A stretch of 64,000 bases of DNA from Syntrophobacterales bacterium (GCA_023229795.1 JALNYP010000003.1:39586-103585); one strand, 5' to 3'; counted from the stretch's first letter, positions 34,419 through 43,448 are shown. Program-made: numbers and translations. The notes: generated by a model not told the origin, from the letters alone.

Positions 34419-35201
34419 ATGCTAAAGAGCACCTTTATCCATCTGCCCGGGGTGGGGACCCGGAGCGAGACCCAGTTCTGGCGGCAGGGGCTGGCCACCT
34501 GGGAGGATTTCCTGGCTGCCAGACGGATTCGGGGGCTGTCCCGGGAGCGTTTCGATTGGCTGAAAGCCGAGCTCCAGGGATCGTTCGGCCATCTGGAAGA
34601 CCCCGCCTATTTCGCCGCCCGGCTCCAGGCCGGGGAGCACTGGCGCCTGTTCAGCCAGTTCCGCCCCCGGACCGCCTACCTCGACATCGAGACCACCGGC
34701 AGCGTCTGGCCGGGCTTGCTCGTGACGGTGGTGGGCCTGTACGACGGCCGGGATATGCACCAGTTCGTCCAGGGTTACAACTTGCAGAAATTTCCCCAGA
34801 TGCTGGCCGATTTCGACCTGTTGGTCACCTTCAACGGCACCCAATTCGACCTGCCGGTCCTCAAGGCCTACTTTCCCGAGTTGCGCCTGCCTGCGGCCCA
34901 CGTGGACCTGCGCTTTCTCATGGCCCGCCTGGGATACAAGGGGGGGCTGAAGAAGATCGAGCCCCGCTTCGGCATTCACCGCCCCAAGACCGTCAACGGC
35001 ATGGACGGCTACATGGCGGTCCTCCTCTGGGAGCGCTACCAGCGGGGGGATAAAAGCGCCCTGGAACTGCTCCTGACCTACAACCGCGAAGACGTGGTCA
35101 ACTTGGAAATCCTCATGGACGCGGCTTTCCGGATGTCCCGGGAACAGCTCTTTCCCGCCAGACCCCAGGAGGCCGGCCTGCATCAGGCGGCCCGGCCGTA
35201 G
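34419..35201 (+). CDS. RNase H-like (YprB-type) putative exonuclease
   Basis: A 260-residue protein with the RNase_H_2/YprB fold. The catalytic carboxylates appear in TAYLDIETTG (DxE, about residues 90-92), in FNGTQFDLPVLKAYFP and in YNREDVVNLEIL near residue 222. This is the DEDD set of 3'-5' exonucleases. The N-terminal 80 residues (FIHLPGVGTRSETQFWRQGL) resemble the leader of YprB-like proteins with a helix-hairpin-like GVG. The substrate is unknown; a role in DNA or RNA repair is inferred from the fold. A strong terminator follows. Confidence 0.87.
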   Translation: MLKSTFIHLPGVGTRSETQFWRQGLATWEDFLAARRIRGLSRERFDWLKAELQGSFGHLEDPAYFAARLQAGEHWRLFSQFRPRTAYLDIETTGSVWPGLLVTVVGLYDGRDMHQFVQGYNLQKFPQMLADFDLLVTFNGTQFDLPVLKAYFPELRLPAAHVDLRFLMARLGYKGGLKKIEPRFGIHRPKTVNGMDGYMAVLLWERYQRGDKSALELLLTYNREDVVNLEILMDAAFRMSREQLFPARPQEAGLHQAARP

Positions 35202-35247
35202 TGAAGAAAAAGCCTGGCGGGCAGTGCCCGCCCTGCATTCTATAAGC

Positions 35248-35277
35248 AAGGCAGGGTCATCTGACCCTGCCTTTTTT
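35248..35277 (+). terminator. Intrinsic terminator after the exonuclease gene
   Basis: AAGGCAGGGTCA (35248-35259) pairs with TGACCCTGCCTT (35262-35273), with a T-run to 35277. It is a member of the recurring GCAGGG terminator family. Confidence 0.9.
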
Positions 35278-35436
35278 CTGGGGCCGGATCGGTAGAAATT
35301 TCCCGAAATCGCGGTCTCCGCGGTCTCTTAGCCTCACCGGCCGCTTTTATCCCCCTGCTCCGGGCCTAAAGAGGGTTGTGGGAAACCCTCTTAGTATCGT
35401 AAGATGAATATGATAAAATAATCACTTGAGGTGCTT

Positions 35437-37152
35437 ATGCTGTTCTCGCGCATGCTGATACCGACTTTGAAAGAAACGCCCTCCGAAGCGGAGGCGGTTT
35501 CCCATAAATTGCTGCTCCGGGCCGGGATGATCCGCAAACTGGCCTCCGGCATCTATAATTACCTGCCCCTGGGCCTCAAGGTGCTCCGTAAAGTGGAGCG
35601 CATCGTCCGGGAGGAGATGGACCGGGCCGGAGCCCTCGAGGTCCTGCTGCCCGCGGTGCAGCCCTCCGAGCTCTGGGTGGAATCCGGGCGCTGGGACGTG
35701 TACGGCAAGGAGTTGCTGCGTTTCATGGATCGCCACGAACGCCAGTATTGCTTCGGCCCGACCCACGAAGAAATCATTACCGACCTGGTGCGCAAAGAGG
35801 TGCATTCCTACCGGCAGCTGCCGCTGAACCTTTACCAGATCCAGGTGAAGTTCCGGGATGAAATCCGGCCCCGCTTCGGGCTGATCCGGGGGCGGGAGTT
35901 CATCATGAAGGACGCCTACAGCTTCGACGTGGACGAAGCTGGGGCCGAGGCCTGCTACCAGCGGATGTACGATGCCTATAACCGCATCTTTGCCCGTTGC
36001 GGCTTGAACTTTAAAGTGGTGGAGGCTGACTCCGGCCCCATCGGCGGCAGCTTCTCCCATGAGTTCATGGTCCTGGCCGACACCGGCGAAGACCTGCTGG
36101 CCTCCTGCACCGCCTGCGACTACGCCGCCAATCTGGAGAAGGCCGAAGTGGTCCTTAAGGCCGGCCAGCCCGGGCCTGCCGCGGGCCCGGCCCCGGAGCC
36201 GGTGCACACCCCCAAGGTGCGGACCGTGGAGGAAGTCGCGGCCTTTCTTCAGGTGACCCCTGCCGACATCGTCAAGACCCTGATTTATGAAACGGAGACC
36301 GGCCCGGTGGCCATCCTGATCCGGGGTGACCATGAAGTCAATGAAGTCAAGGTGAAAAACCTCCTGGGAGTGACCGACCTGGTTCTGGCCGGACTCATCC
36401 GGGTCCAGGAACTCACCGGCGCCGAAGTGGGGTTTGCCGGGCCCGTCGGCTTGAAACTCCCCATCTATGCCGACCAGGCGGTGGCCGCCAGGGCCGCCAT
36501 GATCACCGGGGCCAACCGGGATAACTACCACCTGAAGAACGTCCACCCGGAACGGGATTTTAAGATCACCGAGACCGCGGACCTCAGGTCCATCACCGCC
36601 CAGGACCCCTGTCCGCGCTGCGGCGGCGCCCTGACGCTCTTGCGGGGCATCGAAGTGGGGCATATCTTCAAGCTGGGCCTCAAGTATTCCAAGGCCCTGC
36701 GGGCCACCTACCTGGACCAGGACGGGAAAGAGCAGCTCATCTATATGGGCTGCTACGGCATCGGCGTCAGCCGCATCGTGGCCGCGGCCATCGAACAGGG
36801 CCACGACGACCACGGCATCGTTTTTCCCCTGGCCCTGGCCCCCTTCCAGGTGTGTCTTATCCCCATTGCCGTCAATGACCCCGAGGTCTGGGAGTGCGTC
36901 GAGCGGCTCCACGCTGAGCTCGAAGCCCAGGGGGTGGAAGTGCTGCTGGACGACCGGGACGAACGCCCGGGGGTCAAGTTCAAGGACTGCGATCTGTTAG
37001 GGCTGCCGCTGCGGGTGGTGGTGGGGGCCAAGACCCTGGCCCAGAATGCCGCGGAGGTGCGCCACCGGTCCGCCTCGAACAACCTCATGGTCCCCTTGAA
37101 AGACCTGATCCCTTACCTCATGGGTCAAATCGCTCAGGAACTGCATGGCTAA
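35437..37152 (+). CDS. proS: Prolyl-tRNA synthetase (bacterial type, with editing domain)
   Basis: Charges tRNA-Pro. It is 571 residues from ATG 35437, which has TTGAGG six bases upstream (GTG 35431 overlaps that site). Class II motifs are seen: motif 1 GIYNYLPLGLKVLRKV, motif 2 FRDEIRPRFGLIRGREFIMK and motif 3 MGCYGIGVSRIVAA. Between motifs 2 and 3 lies the YbaK-like editing insertion (about residues 225-390), the mark of the bacterial form. The C-terminal anticodon-binding domain reads VLLDDRDERPGVKFKDCDL. The stop overlaps the relA/spoT start by eight bases, so both are co-translated. Confidence 0.97.
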   Translation: MLFSRMLIPTLKETPSEAEAVSHKLLLRAGMIRKLASGIYNYLPLGLKVLRKVERIVREEMDRAGALEVLLPAVQPSELWVESGRWDVYGKELLRFMDRHERQYCFGPTHEEIITDLVRKEVHSYRQLPLNLYQIQVKFRDEIRPRFGLIRGREFIMKDAYSFDVDEAGAEACYQRMYDAYNRIFARCGLNFKVVEADSGPIGGSFSHEFMVLADTGEDLLASCTACDYAANLEKAEVVLKAGQPGPAAGPAPEPVHTPKVRTVEEVAAFLQVTPADIVKTLIYETETGPVAILIRGDHEVNEVKVKNLLGVTDLVLAGLIRVQELTGAEVGFAGPVGLKLPIYADQAVAARAAMITGANRDNYHLKNVHPERDFKITETADLRSITAQDPCPRCGGALTLLRGIEVGHIFKLGLKYSKALRATYLDQDGKEQLIYMGCYGIGVSRIVAAAIEQGHDDHGIVFPLALAPFQVCLIPIAVNDPEVWECVERLHAELEAQGVEVLLDDRDERPGVKFKDCDLLGLPLRVVVGAKTLAQNAAEVRHRSASNNLMVPLKDLIPYLMGQIAQELHG

Positions 37153-39304
37153 CCGGATTATCCGCCTCCAGGATATTGTGGAGGAAGTGCAAAAGTTTCA
37201 CCCTGATTCGGATACCAGCCTCATCGAGAAGGCCTACATCTTCTCAGCCAAGGCCCACGAGGGCCAACTGCGCCTGAGCGGCGAGCCTTACCTCTCCCAT
37301 CCCCTGGAAGTCGCCTATCTCCTGGCTAAAATGGGCCTGGGGCCCGTCACCGTCTCTTCCGGCCTGCTCCACGATACCGTGGAGGACTCCGCCGCCACCC
37401 TGGACGAAGTGGAAGAATACTTCGGGGAAGAAGTTGCGGACGTGGTCAACGGCGTCACCAAGATCGGCCAGCTCGTCTTTGGGGACCGGCAGACCCAGCA
37501 GGCGGAATATATCCGCAAGATGATCCTCTCCATGTCCCATGACATCCGGGTCCTGCTGGTGAAGCTGGCCGACCGGGTGCACAACATGCGGACCCTGGGG
37601 TTCATGGAGCCCGCCAAGCAGAAGCGCATCGCCCGGGAAACCCTCGAGATCTACGCCCCCTTGGCCGGCCGCCTGGGCATGTTCCGCCTCAAGGCCGAAC
37701 TGGAAGACCTGTCTTTTTACTACCTGGAGCCTGAGGCTTATCAGCAGATCCAGGAAGGCCTGTCCCGGAAGACGGGCGCCCTGGAAAAATACAACCGGGA
37801 GATGTGCGAGTTTCTCCGGGAAAAACTGGAAGAGCACCACATCAAGGGGGAAGTGAGCGGGCGGGTCAAAAACCTCTACAGCATCTACCGCAAGCTCCAG
37901 GCCCAGCAGATCACCCTGGACGAACTCTACGACCTCTTAGCCTTCCGCATCATCGTGGACACGCTCTCCGACTGCTACGAAACCCTGGGGGTGATTCACG
38001 CCCTCTTCCGGCCGGTGCCGGGCCGCCTCAAGGACTACATCGGCATGCCCAAGGCCAATATGTACCAGTCGATTCACACCACGGTGATCGGCCAGGGCGG
38101 CGAACGCCTGGAAATCCAGATCCGGACCCGGGAGATGCACCGGGTGGCCGAAGAAGGCATCGCCGCGCATTGGAGCTACAAAGAGCGCCGGGCCTACCAC
38201 GAAAAGGACGCCCAGCGCTTTTCCTGGCTCAAGCAGATGGTGGACCTCCAGAAGGAGTTGAAAAATCCCCAGGAACTCCTGGAGGGGGTGCGCCTCGAGC
38301 TCTACCCCGATGAAGTTTACGTCTTCACCCCCACCGGCGACGTCAAGGAATTGCCCCGGGGCGCGACGCTGGTGGATTTTGCCTATGCCATCCATTCGGA
38401 AGTGGGCAATCGCTGTTCCGGCGCCAAGGTCAACGGCCGCATGGTGCCCCTGCGCACCGAACTTCAGAACGGCGACACGGTGGAGGTCACCACTTCGCCT
38501 CACCACCATCCCAGCCGGGACTGGCTCCAGTTCGTCAAGACCACCAAGGCCCGTCACAAGATTCGCCAGTGGCTCAAGGTGGCCGAACGGGAGCAATCCG
38601 TCGCCCTGGGCAAGGAACTGCTGGAGCGGGAGGTGCGCAAAGCCGGGGCCAGCCTCCAGAAGCTGATCAAAGAAGGGGATGAGCTGAAAAAGGTGGTCCA
38701 GGAATTTTCCTTTCGGGCCATCGACGATCTGCTGGCCGCCATCGGGCACGGCAAGGTCTCGCCGGGCCAGGTGAGCAACCGGCTGTTTCGGAACGCGGCC
38801 CCGGCGGTGGAGGAAGCGCCGGCCCTTGAGCCCCAGGTCAAGCGGGGCAAGGAAGAGCCCGCCGGCCTCAAGATCAAGGACCTGGACGATATGCTGATGC
38901 GGCTGGCCAACTGCTGCCAGCCCATACCGGGGGACGCCATCATGGGCTACATCACCCGGGGCAAAGGGGTGACCATCCACCGGGCCGACTGTCCTTATCT
39001 GGCCAGCACCGAGACCTTCCGCCACATCCCCGCGGAGTGGGACGGCGGCGGCAGCCCCAATAAACTCTATCCCGTAAAAATCCAGGTGGTGACCGTGGAC
39101 AAGCCCGGTCTCTTGGCCGATATCACCAGCGCCTTGAAGATCGCCGACGTCAACGTCACCAAGGCCTCGGTGGAGACCACCGCCGAGAACAAGGGCGTGG
39201 CCCAGTTCACCATTCAGGTGGCGGACCAGGTCCACCTGGAAAAGGTCTTCGGGGCCCTCAAACGGCTGAAAGAAGTGATTTCGGTGCGGCGGATGATGGG
39301 GTAG
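37145..39304 (+). CDS. Bifunctional (p)ppGpp synthetase/hydrolase (RelA/SpoT)
   Basis: A 719-residue long RSH protein that makes and breaks the stringent-response alarmone. The N-terminal HD hydrolase domain has HDTVEDS near residue 76. The synthetase domain has SGRVKNLYSIYRKLQ, DLLAFRIIVD and RLKDYIGMPKANMYQSIHTT, then EIQIRT. The RLKD loop is typical of bifunctional enzymes. A TGS domain (VYVFTPTGDVKELPRGAT), a helical/zinc-finger region (ANCCQPIPGD) and a C-terminal ACT domain (PVKIQVVTVDKPGLLADITS) complete it. It overlaps proS. A second, stand-alone RelA/SpoT-domain gene lies at 40744. Confidence 0.96.
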   Translation: MANRIIRLQDIVEEVQKFHPDSDTSLIEKAYIFSAKAHEGQLRLSGEPYLSHPLEVAYLLAKMGLGPVTVSSGLLHDTVEDSAATLDEVEEYFGEEVADVVNGVTKIGQLVFGDRQTQQAEYIRKMILSMSHDIRVLLVKLADRVHNMRTLGFMEPAKQKRIARETLEIYAPLAGRLGMFRLKAELEDLSFYYLEPEAYQQIQEGLSRKTGALEKYNREMCEFLREKLEEHHIKGEVSGRVKNLYSIYRKLQAQQITLDELYDLLAFRIIVDTLSDCYETLGVIHALFRPVPGRLKDYIGMPKANMYQSIHTTVIGQGGERLEIQIRTREMHRVAEEGIAAHWSYKERRAYHEKDAQRFSWLKQMVDLQKELKNPQELLEGVRLELYPDEVYVFTPTGDVKELPRGATLVDFAYAIHSEVGNRCSGAKVNGRMVPLRTELQNGDTVEVTTSPHHHPSRDWLQFVKTTKARHKIRQWLKVAEREQSVALGKELLEREVRKAGASLQKLIKEGDELKKVVQEFSFRAIDDLLAAIGHGKVSPGQVSNRLFRNAAPAVEEAPALEPQVKRGKEEPAGLKIKDLDDMLMRLANCCQPIPGDAIMGYITRGKGVTIHRADCPYLASTETFRHIPAEWDGGGSPNKLYPVKIQVVTVDKPGLLADITSALKIADVNVTKASVETTAENKGVAQFTIQVADQVHLEKVFGALKRLKEVISVRRMMG

Positions 39305-39314
39305 GGGAGGGGTT

Positions 39315-39377
39315 AAAAGGCGAAAAGGTCAAAAGGCGAAAAGGTTTTTTCTTTCCCTTTTCGCCCCTTCGCCTTTT
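39315..39377. terminator. Octamer tract that also forms a bidirectional terminator
   Basis: AAAAGGCG/AAAAGGTC octamers run from 39315 to 39344. GGCGAAAAGG (39335-39344) pairs with CCTTTTCGCC (39356-39365), followed by a T-run at 39373-39377. It separates the convergent relA/spoT and rpmB genes and could stop both. Confidence 0.7.
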
Positions 39378-39418
39378 TCCCCAGTCCGGCTGAGAAGATC
39401 GGGAAAGAACTGAATCTC

Positions 39419-39610
39419 TTACGCCGGCTTGACCACCTTACCGGAACGCAAACAGCGGGTGCACACCTGAATATAACGGACGGAGCCCTGGCTCAGGGCC
39501 CGGACCTTCCGCAGATTGGGTTTCCAGCGGCGCTTGGTGTGATTGTTGGCGTGGCTGACGTTGTTGCCCACCGCGGGGCCTTTACCGCAAATGTCACAGG
39601 CATAGGACAT
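39419..39610 (-). CDS. rpmB: 50S ribosomal protein L28
   Basis: A 63-residue ribosomal protein. It opens with YACDICGKGPAVGNNVSHAN and continues with HTKRRWKPNLRKVR and QVCTRCLRSGKVVK. CDIC and CTRC form a zinc ribbon (the C+ form of L28). AAGGAGGA precedes the ATG at 39610. It is monocistronic and convergent with relA/spoT. Confidence 0.97.
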   Translation of the reverse strand: MSYACDICGKGPAVGNNVSHANNHTKRRWKPNLRKVRALSQGSVRYIQVCTRCLRSGKVVKPA

Positions 39611-39672
39611 AACGCATCCTCCTTAAACTTTTTAAGTTTATAAAAAAATTCGCAGGACGCAAGGAAAAAAGG

Positions 39673-40611
39673 ATGAAATGTTCCGGGCGGGGGAAATTCG
39701 CCGGACTGATCCTGGCTGTGGCGCTGGCCTGGGGGCTATATGCCTCGGCCGCTGGGGCCGCTGATCTGGCCCCTCGGGAGGAAGCGGCCCTGTTTTCTCT
39801 GGCCGATTTGGGGCCGGTGGATGCCTCCCCCCAAACCGTCACCGTCGAGCTCTACGTCGGGCCCGAGCCTGAGCTGGCCGACTGCCGCCGCATGTCCGCC
39901 CAGGTCTGGCAGCAGGTGGTGCAGTTCTATGCCCGGCTGGGCGTCAACCTGGTGGAGGTCGCCGGCGAGGCCCAACCCGGCCCCCTGGCCCCGGCCCAGC
40001 GCCTGCGCATCGAACTGCTGCCCGACAAGCAATGGCTGGCCCGGAGCTATAGGGCCTTTGACGTGGCGCCGCCGTTTCAACTGCGCTTCCTCCAGGTCTG
40101 CCTGGACAAATGCGCCTTTGCCCACCTCAATCTGTCCACCATCCACGTGTCGTTCAAGCGTTTTCAGAAGGCCGAATTCTCCCCCGACCCCCAGGACGCC
40201 GGCCTTAACCGCCATTGGATGGCCAACCTGCTCATCCACGAATTGGGCCACCTCCTGGGCCTTTACCACTCCTTTGAGTTCACTGATGACCCCGTGGCCC
40301 TGGAAACCAAGACCACCTCTATTACTCCCAACTTCATGAGCCATGACATCGCCTTCAAGTCCGATCTGGGGTTTGTGGACTTCCAGAACCGCATGATCCA
40401 CAGCTACCTGAGCGGCGGCAAGGTCTTCCAGCAGTATCAACAGGTCAACTTCGATGCCCTCAAGTACCTGGAGCTGCTCAAACGCTACAATAACTTTCAT
40501 GAGTCGCCCCCCACCAGGAGCTTTAAGAGCGGCAAGGTCTCCTACCGCCTGGCATCTTCCGACCGCCCCCAGACCTTCGACGACGACGACGATGATGAGG
40601 ACGATGACTGA
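39673..40611 (+). CDS. Exported metzincin-like zinc metalloprotease with acidic tail
   Basis: A 312-residue protein with a signal peptide (LILAVALAWGLYASAAGA). HELGHLLGLYH at residues 189-199 is the HExxHxxGxxH zinc site of metzincins and PNFMSHD with Met222 is the Met-turn. The region before it is a mixed alpha/beta domain with two cysteines (QVCLDKCAF). The last 12 residues are almost all Asp/Glu, a possible calcium-binding or surface tail. The substrate is unknown. It begins 62 bp from the divergent rpmB gene; AAGGAAAAAAGG stands before the ATG. Confidence 0.8.
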   Translation: MKCSGRGKFAGLILAVALAWGLYASAAGAADLAPREEAALFSLADLGPVDASPQTVTVELYVGPEPELADCRRMSAQVWQQVVQFYARLGVNLVEVAGEAQPGPLAPAQRLRIELLPDKQWLARSYRAFDVAPPFQLRFLQVCLDKCAFAHLNLSTIHVSFKRFQKAEFSPDPQDAGLNRHWMANLLIHELGHLLGLYHSFEFTDDPVALETKTTSITPNFMSHDIAFKSDLGFVDFQNRMIHSYLSGGKVFQQYQQVNFDALKYLELLKRYNNFHESPPTRSFKSGKVSYRLASSDRPQTFDDDDDDEDDD

Positions 40612-40743
40612 GAAGCAGGGGCCAGCGGCAACTAAGGCGGGAAGGGCGTTGCAAGGGGGCCTACTGACCTATAAATATTATGGTTTCACAAAATAAACAT
40701 GATAATAAAAATAATCTTTCCGGTCGTTTGAGGGAATTGAGCC

Positions 40744-41817
40744 ATGCCTTGGCCAACGCTTAAATTTACGAAAAATCAGGTCAATAAATCAGGAAATATT
40801 CTTTTAAGAGGAACCGAGGATTACAAGCAAGTACTATGGGCAATTGATGTTTTGGACAACTGGAGGTCGTGCCATGGCTACCCGATCAATACTTTCCAAT
40901 CGACCTTGAGACAAAAACTAAAAGCTATTGACCAGAAGGCGATAGTAGCGCAACGACTTAAAAGGGTGTTTTCAATATATGAAAAACTTAAACGTTTCAA
41001 GTCAATGCAGTTGGCTCGCATGCAGGATATTGGAGGCATTAGAGCAGTAGTATCGACACTCGATAATGTCCGTGCCTTAGAAACGAACTATAGGAATACA
41101 AGATTCAATCATGAGCTTGTCGCCGAACGAGATTATATTACCAACCCTAAAAGTTCCGGTTATAGAAGCGTTCATCTTGTTTATCGATACAAAAATCCTA
41201 TCGAGCCCCAATATGATGGACTTTTTATTGAGCTGCAAATTAGATCGCGGTTGCAACACGCATGGGCAACTGCGGTTGAGACCATGGGCACATTTTTAGA
41301 CCATGCTTTAAAGTCAAGTGAAGGTCCCAAGATGTGGCTAAATTTCTTCTCCCTAACAGGGTCGGCTTTTGCCCATATTGAAAAGACTCCTCCCGTTCCG
41401 AGCTATGAAGATTTGACTAAGGAAGAGACATTTGAGGCTGTTATTGAAAGAGCCCATTCATTAGAAGTGCGCCCAAAGCTGGTGGCGTATAGTGTTGCTG
41501 CCGAAAGGGTATATGCCGATAAGAAAAGTGGAAGTTATCATCTCGTCATTCTTAATCCTAAGGAAAAGACCGTCAACATCAGATCCTATAGTCAGAGTAA
41601 CTTAGACGAGGCAAGTAAAGAATATAGTCAAGCAGAACAAAGAATAGCTGATGGTGAGGGAATTCAAGCGGTTCTTGTTTCTGCTGGTTCAATTAAAAAC
41701 TTACGTCGTGCATATCCGAACTACTTTCTTGATACACGTGAATTTATCCGAGGATTGGGTCGCATAGAAAAACTATTAAAAAAGAGCGCTAATAACGGCT
41801 TCACGTCTGAGCAATAA
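40744..41817 (+). CDS. Stand-alone RelA/SpoT synthetase-domain protein with C-terminal extension
   Basis: A 357-residue protein, AT-rich compared with its neighbours, which suggests transfer. Residues about 50-200 match the RelA/SpoT nucleotide pyrophosphokinase fold: QDIGGIRAVV with D95, SSGYRSVHLVY with Y140, and FIELQIRSRLQHAWA with E163. These are the ATP/metal and base-stacking residues of active synthetases. There is no HD hydrolase, TGS or ACT domain. The C-terminal 130 residues (YHLVILNPKEKTVNIRSYSQ, then a coiled segment) are a second small domain. Similar architectures include toxSAS/CapRel toxins fused to a regulatory domain; a defence or toxin role is inference. GAGGGAATTGAGCC precedes ATG 40744. 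Confidence 0.8.
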   Translation: MPWPTLKFTKNQVNKSGNILLRGTEDYKQVLWAIDVLDNWRSCHGYPINTFQSTLRQKLKAIDQKAIVAQRLKRVFSIYEKLKRFKSMQLARMQDIGGIRAVVSTLDNVRALETNYRNTRFNHELVAERDYITNPKSSGYRSVHLVYRYKNPIEPQYDGLFIELQIRSRLQHAWATAVETMGTFLDHALKSSEGPKMWLNFFSLTGSAFAHIEKTPPVPSYEDLTKEETFEAVIERAHSLEVRPKLVAYSVAAERVYADKKSGSYHLVILNPKEKTVNIRSYSQSNLDEASKEYSQAEQRIADGEGIQAVLVSAGSIKNLRRAYPNYFLDTREFIRGLGRIEKLLKKSANNGFTSEQ

Positions 41818-41843
41818 TAATTATTGGATAGTTTTTTTCCTCT

Positions 41844-41895
41844 CGTTCCCAAGTTGCACTTGGGAACGCCCCGAAGGGCCAAGCTGTGCTTGGTC
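41844..41895. repeat. Dispersed hairpin repeat (GTTCCCAAG type), copy 2
   Basis: CGTTCCCAAG-ttgca-CTTGGGAACG (41844-41868) followed by GGCCAAGC-tgt-GCTTGGTC (41877-41895). The 25-base hairpin is identical to that at 42872-42896. Confidence 0.85.
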
Positions 41896-42052
41896 AATTC
41901 GCGCCCAAAAATCGAAGGATCAACCATAAGAGGGTGGGGCGGGGCCGGGCCGGCCCTTTATTTGCAGGGCCGTGCCTACCCGCCATACGACTGGCAAACC
42001 CGGCTTTAATGCTTATATTTTCTCCAACTTAAAGATTAATACAGGAGATTAT

Positions 42053-42715
42053 ATGAATAATCCTCAGAAGTCGTGGCTGGGTATCGGGGTTATGGGTTTA
42101 TGCTTTCTGGCGCTGCTGCTGCAGCCCGGGCTGACCCCCGCCCCAAGCTGGGCCCAAGCCAAAGCGCCGGCAGGGGAGATCAAGGTCCCGTCCGGGACCC
42201 TGGACGCGGTCACCGCCATGCTGACCCGGCGCAGTATTAGGGACTACACGCCCCATCCGGTGCCCGAAGAATTGATCAAGCTCCTGGTGGACGCGGGCAT
42301 GAGCGCACCTTCGGCCTTCAACGAACGCTCCACGGAGTTTGTCGTGGTCAATGACCGCAAAATTCTGGACGAAATCGCCAAGGTCAACCCCAAGAGTCTG
42401 CAATTGAAAAAGGAAACCGTGGCCATTGTGGTCTGCGGTAATCAGGCCAAGGAGAAGAATAAAGGGCAGGGGTATTGGCAGTTGGACGGCGCGGTGGCCA
42501 CCGAAAACATTCTCATTGCGGCCAACGCCGTGGGGCTGGGGGCCGTCTGGACCGCGATTTACCCGTATCCCGACCGCATCCCCAAGGTGCAAAAGCTGCT
42601 GGGTCTGCCCGAGCAGGTTATCCCCCTGAACATTATCCCCATCGGCTACCCGGCCGAACAGAAGATGCGGGAAAATCGCTTCGATCCGGCCCGGCTGCAC
42701 ACCAATAAGTGGTAG
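42053..42715 (+). CDS. Nitroreductase-family flavoprotein with N-terminal signal peptide
   Basis: A 220-residue protein from ATG 42053 (CAGGAGATTAT upstream). The N-terminus SWLGIGVMGLCFLALLLQPG followed by PSWAQA looks like a Sec signal peptide. The mature part is an FMN-binding nitroreductase: LTRRSIRDYTPHPVPEELI, SAPSAFNERSTEFVVV, and TENILIAANAVGLGAVWTAI. The fold reduces nitro, quinone or halogenated compounds with NAD(P)H. Export is unusual because FMN is normally loaded in the cytoplasm and there is no twin-arginine motif. The signal may instead act as a membrane anchor. Confidence 0.87.
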   Translation: MNNPQKSWLGIGVMGLCFLALLLQPGLTPAPSWAQAKAPAGEIKVPSGTLDAVTAMLTRRSIRDYTPHPVPEELIKLLVDAGMSAPSAFNERSTEFVVVNDRKILDEIAKVNPKSLQLKKETVAIVVCGNQAKEKNKGQGYWQLDGAVATENILIAANAVGLGAVWTAIYPYPDRIPKVQKLLGLPEQVIPLNIIPIGYPAEQKMRENRFDPARLHTNKW

Positions 42716-42774
42716 GAGAGAGGCCAGGCGGGCCGGGCCCCCGCCTTTTTGCCTCCTGCTCTGAAAAACCTGAT

Positions 42775-42859
42775 ATCAGTGGCACAGGCCTCTGGCCTGT
42801 GAAAAAAAAACTGACTGTTGGACCTGATCTCCCACAGGCCGGAGGCCTGTGCCACTGAT
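42775..42859. repeat. 85-bp palindromic element (GGCACAGGCC type)
   Basis: ATCAGTGGCACAGGCCTC (from 42775) begins a 27-base arm that pairs, with one mismatch, with the arm at 42833-42859 ending GTGCCACTGAT. The spacer is 31 bases. It resembles the non-coding palindromes common in bacterial intergenic DNA. Confidence 0.85.
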
Positions 42860-42871
42860 GCCCCTTCCTCT

Positions 42872-42924
42872 CGTTCCCAAGTTGCACTTGGGAACGCAAA
42901 TTGCCGCCCAAGCTTAGCTTGGGC
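42872..42924. repeat. Dispersed hairpin repeat (GTTCCCAAG type), copy 3
   Basis: CGTTCCCAAG-ttgca-CTTGGGAACG (42872-42896) followed by GCCCAAGC-tta-GCTTGGGC (42906-42924). The order of strong then weak hairpin is the same as in copy 2. Confidence 0.85.
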
Positions 42925-42943
42925 ACCTCATGAGGAGAGAGAG

Positions 42944-43339
42944 ATGCTGGGCAAAAAAATCCTGGCAGGCGTCTTTGCAGTGATCGTCTTACTTAAACTG
43001 GCCTTCCTGCTGGTGGCTCCTGGACAATGGCAGGGGGCCACCACGGCCTTTATAGGGCACCAGGGCGCTTTCCTGGTCATTTACCTGGTGGTGTTGGTCA
43101 TTTGCGGCTATTACATTTTCACCAGTCTCGATCTCATCGATGTGGCGGTGGTGATGTTGTTCACGTCCATCCTGATCGGCTTGGGCCTCATGCCTTATTC
43201 GGCCTCGCTGCTCAAGATGGTCCAAGAAATCGGCACGGTGGGCCTGGGCAAGATGTGGTTTGCCTGGATAATCTGGGTCGCCATCGCGGTGGCGGTGCTG
43301 TATCGGATTTTTTCAAGCCATACGCATAGGAAATATTAG
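42944..43339 (+). CDS. Small integral membrane protein
   Basis: A 131-residue protein with four predicted transmembrane helices (ILAGVFAVIVLLKLAFLLV; FLVIYLVVLVICGYYIF; VAVVMLFTSILIGLGLM; WFAWIIWVAIAVAVLYRI). GAGGAGAGAGAG precedes the ATG at 42944. I do not recognise a family. The hydrophobic segments are evenly spaced and there is no soluble domain. It follows two dispersed repeats and has no evident operon partner. Confidence 0.7.
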   Translation: MLGKKILAGVFAVIVLLKLAFLLVAPGQWQGATTAFIGHQGAFLVIYLVVLVICGYYIFTSLDLIDVAVVMLFTSILIGLGLMPYSASLLKMVQEIGTVGLGKMWFAWIIWVAIAVAVLYRIFSSHTHRKY

Positions 43340-43371
43340 GGATGCATGGTGGGTCTGCCCCGCCTTTTTAT

Positions 43372-43389
43372 GGTGGGCCGTGCCCACCC
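43372..43389. terminator. Hairpin after the membrane protein gene
   Basis: GGTGGGC-cgt-GCCCACC is a near-perfect hairpin between convergent genes, without a strong T-run. A related GGTGGG/CCCGCC run precedes it. Confidence 0.4.
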
Positions 43390-43448
43390 TACTCCCTTTT
43401 CCCCAAAATGCGCAGGGGCGGTTCACTCACCGCCCCTGCATCCGTTTT

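Noticed and set aside
35422..36912. Long minus-strand frame opposite proS
   Set aside because: Antisense shadow; proS has all class II motifs in order on the plus strand.
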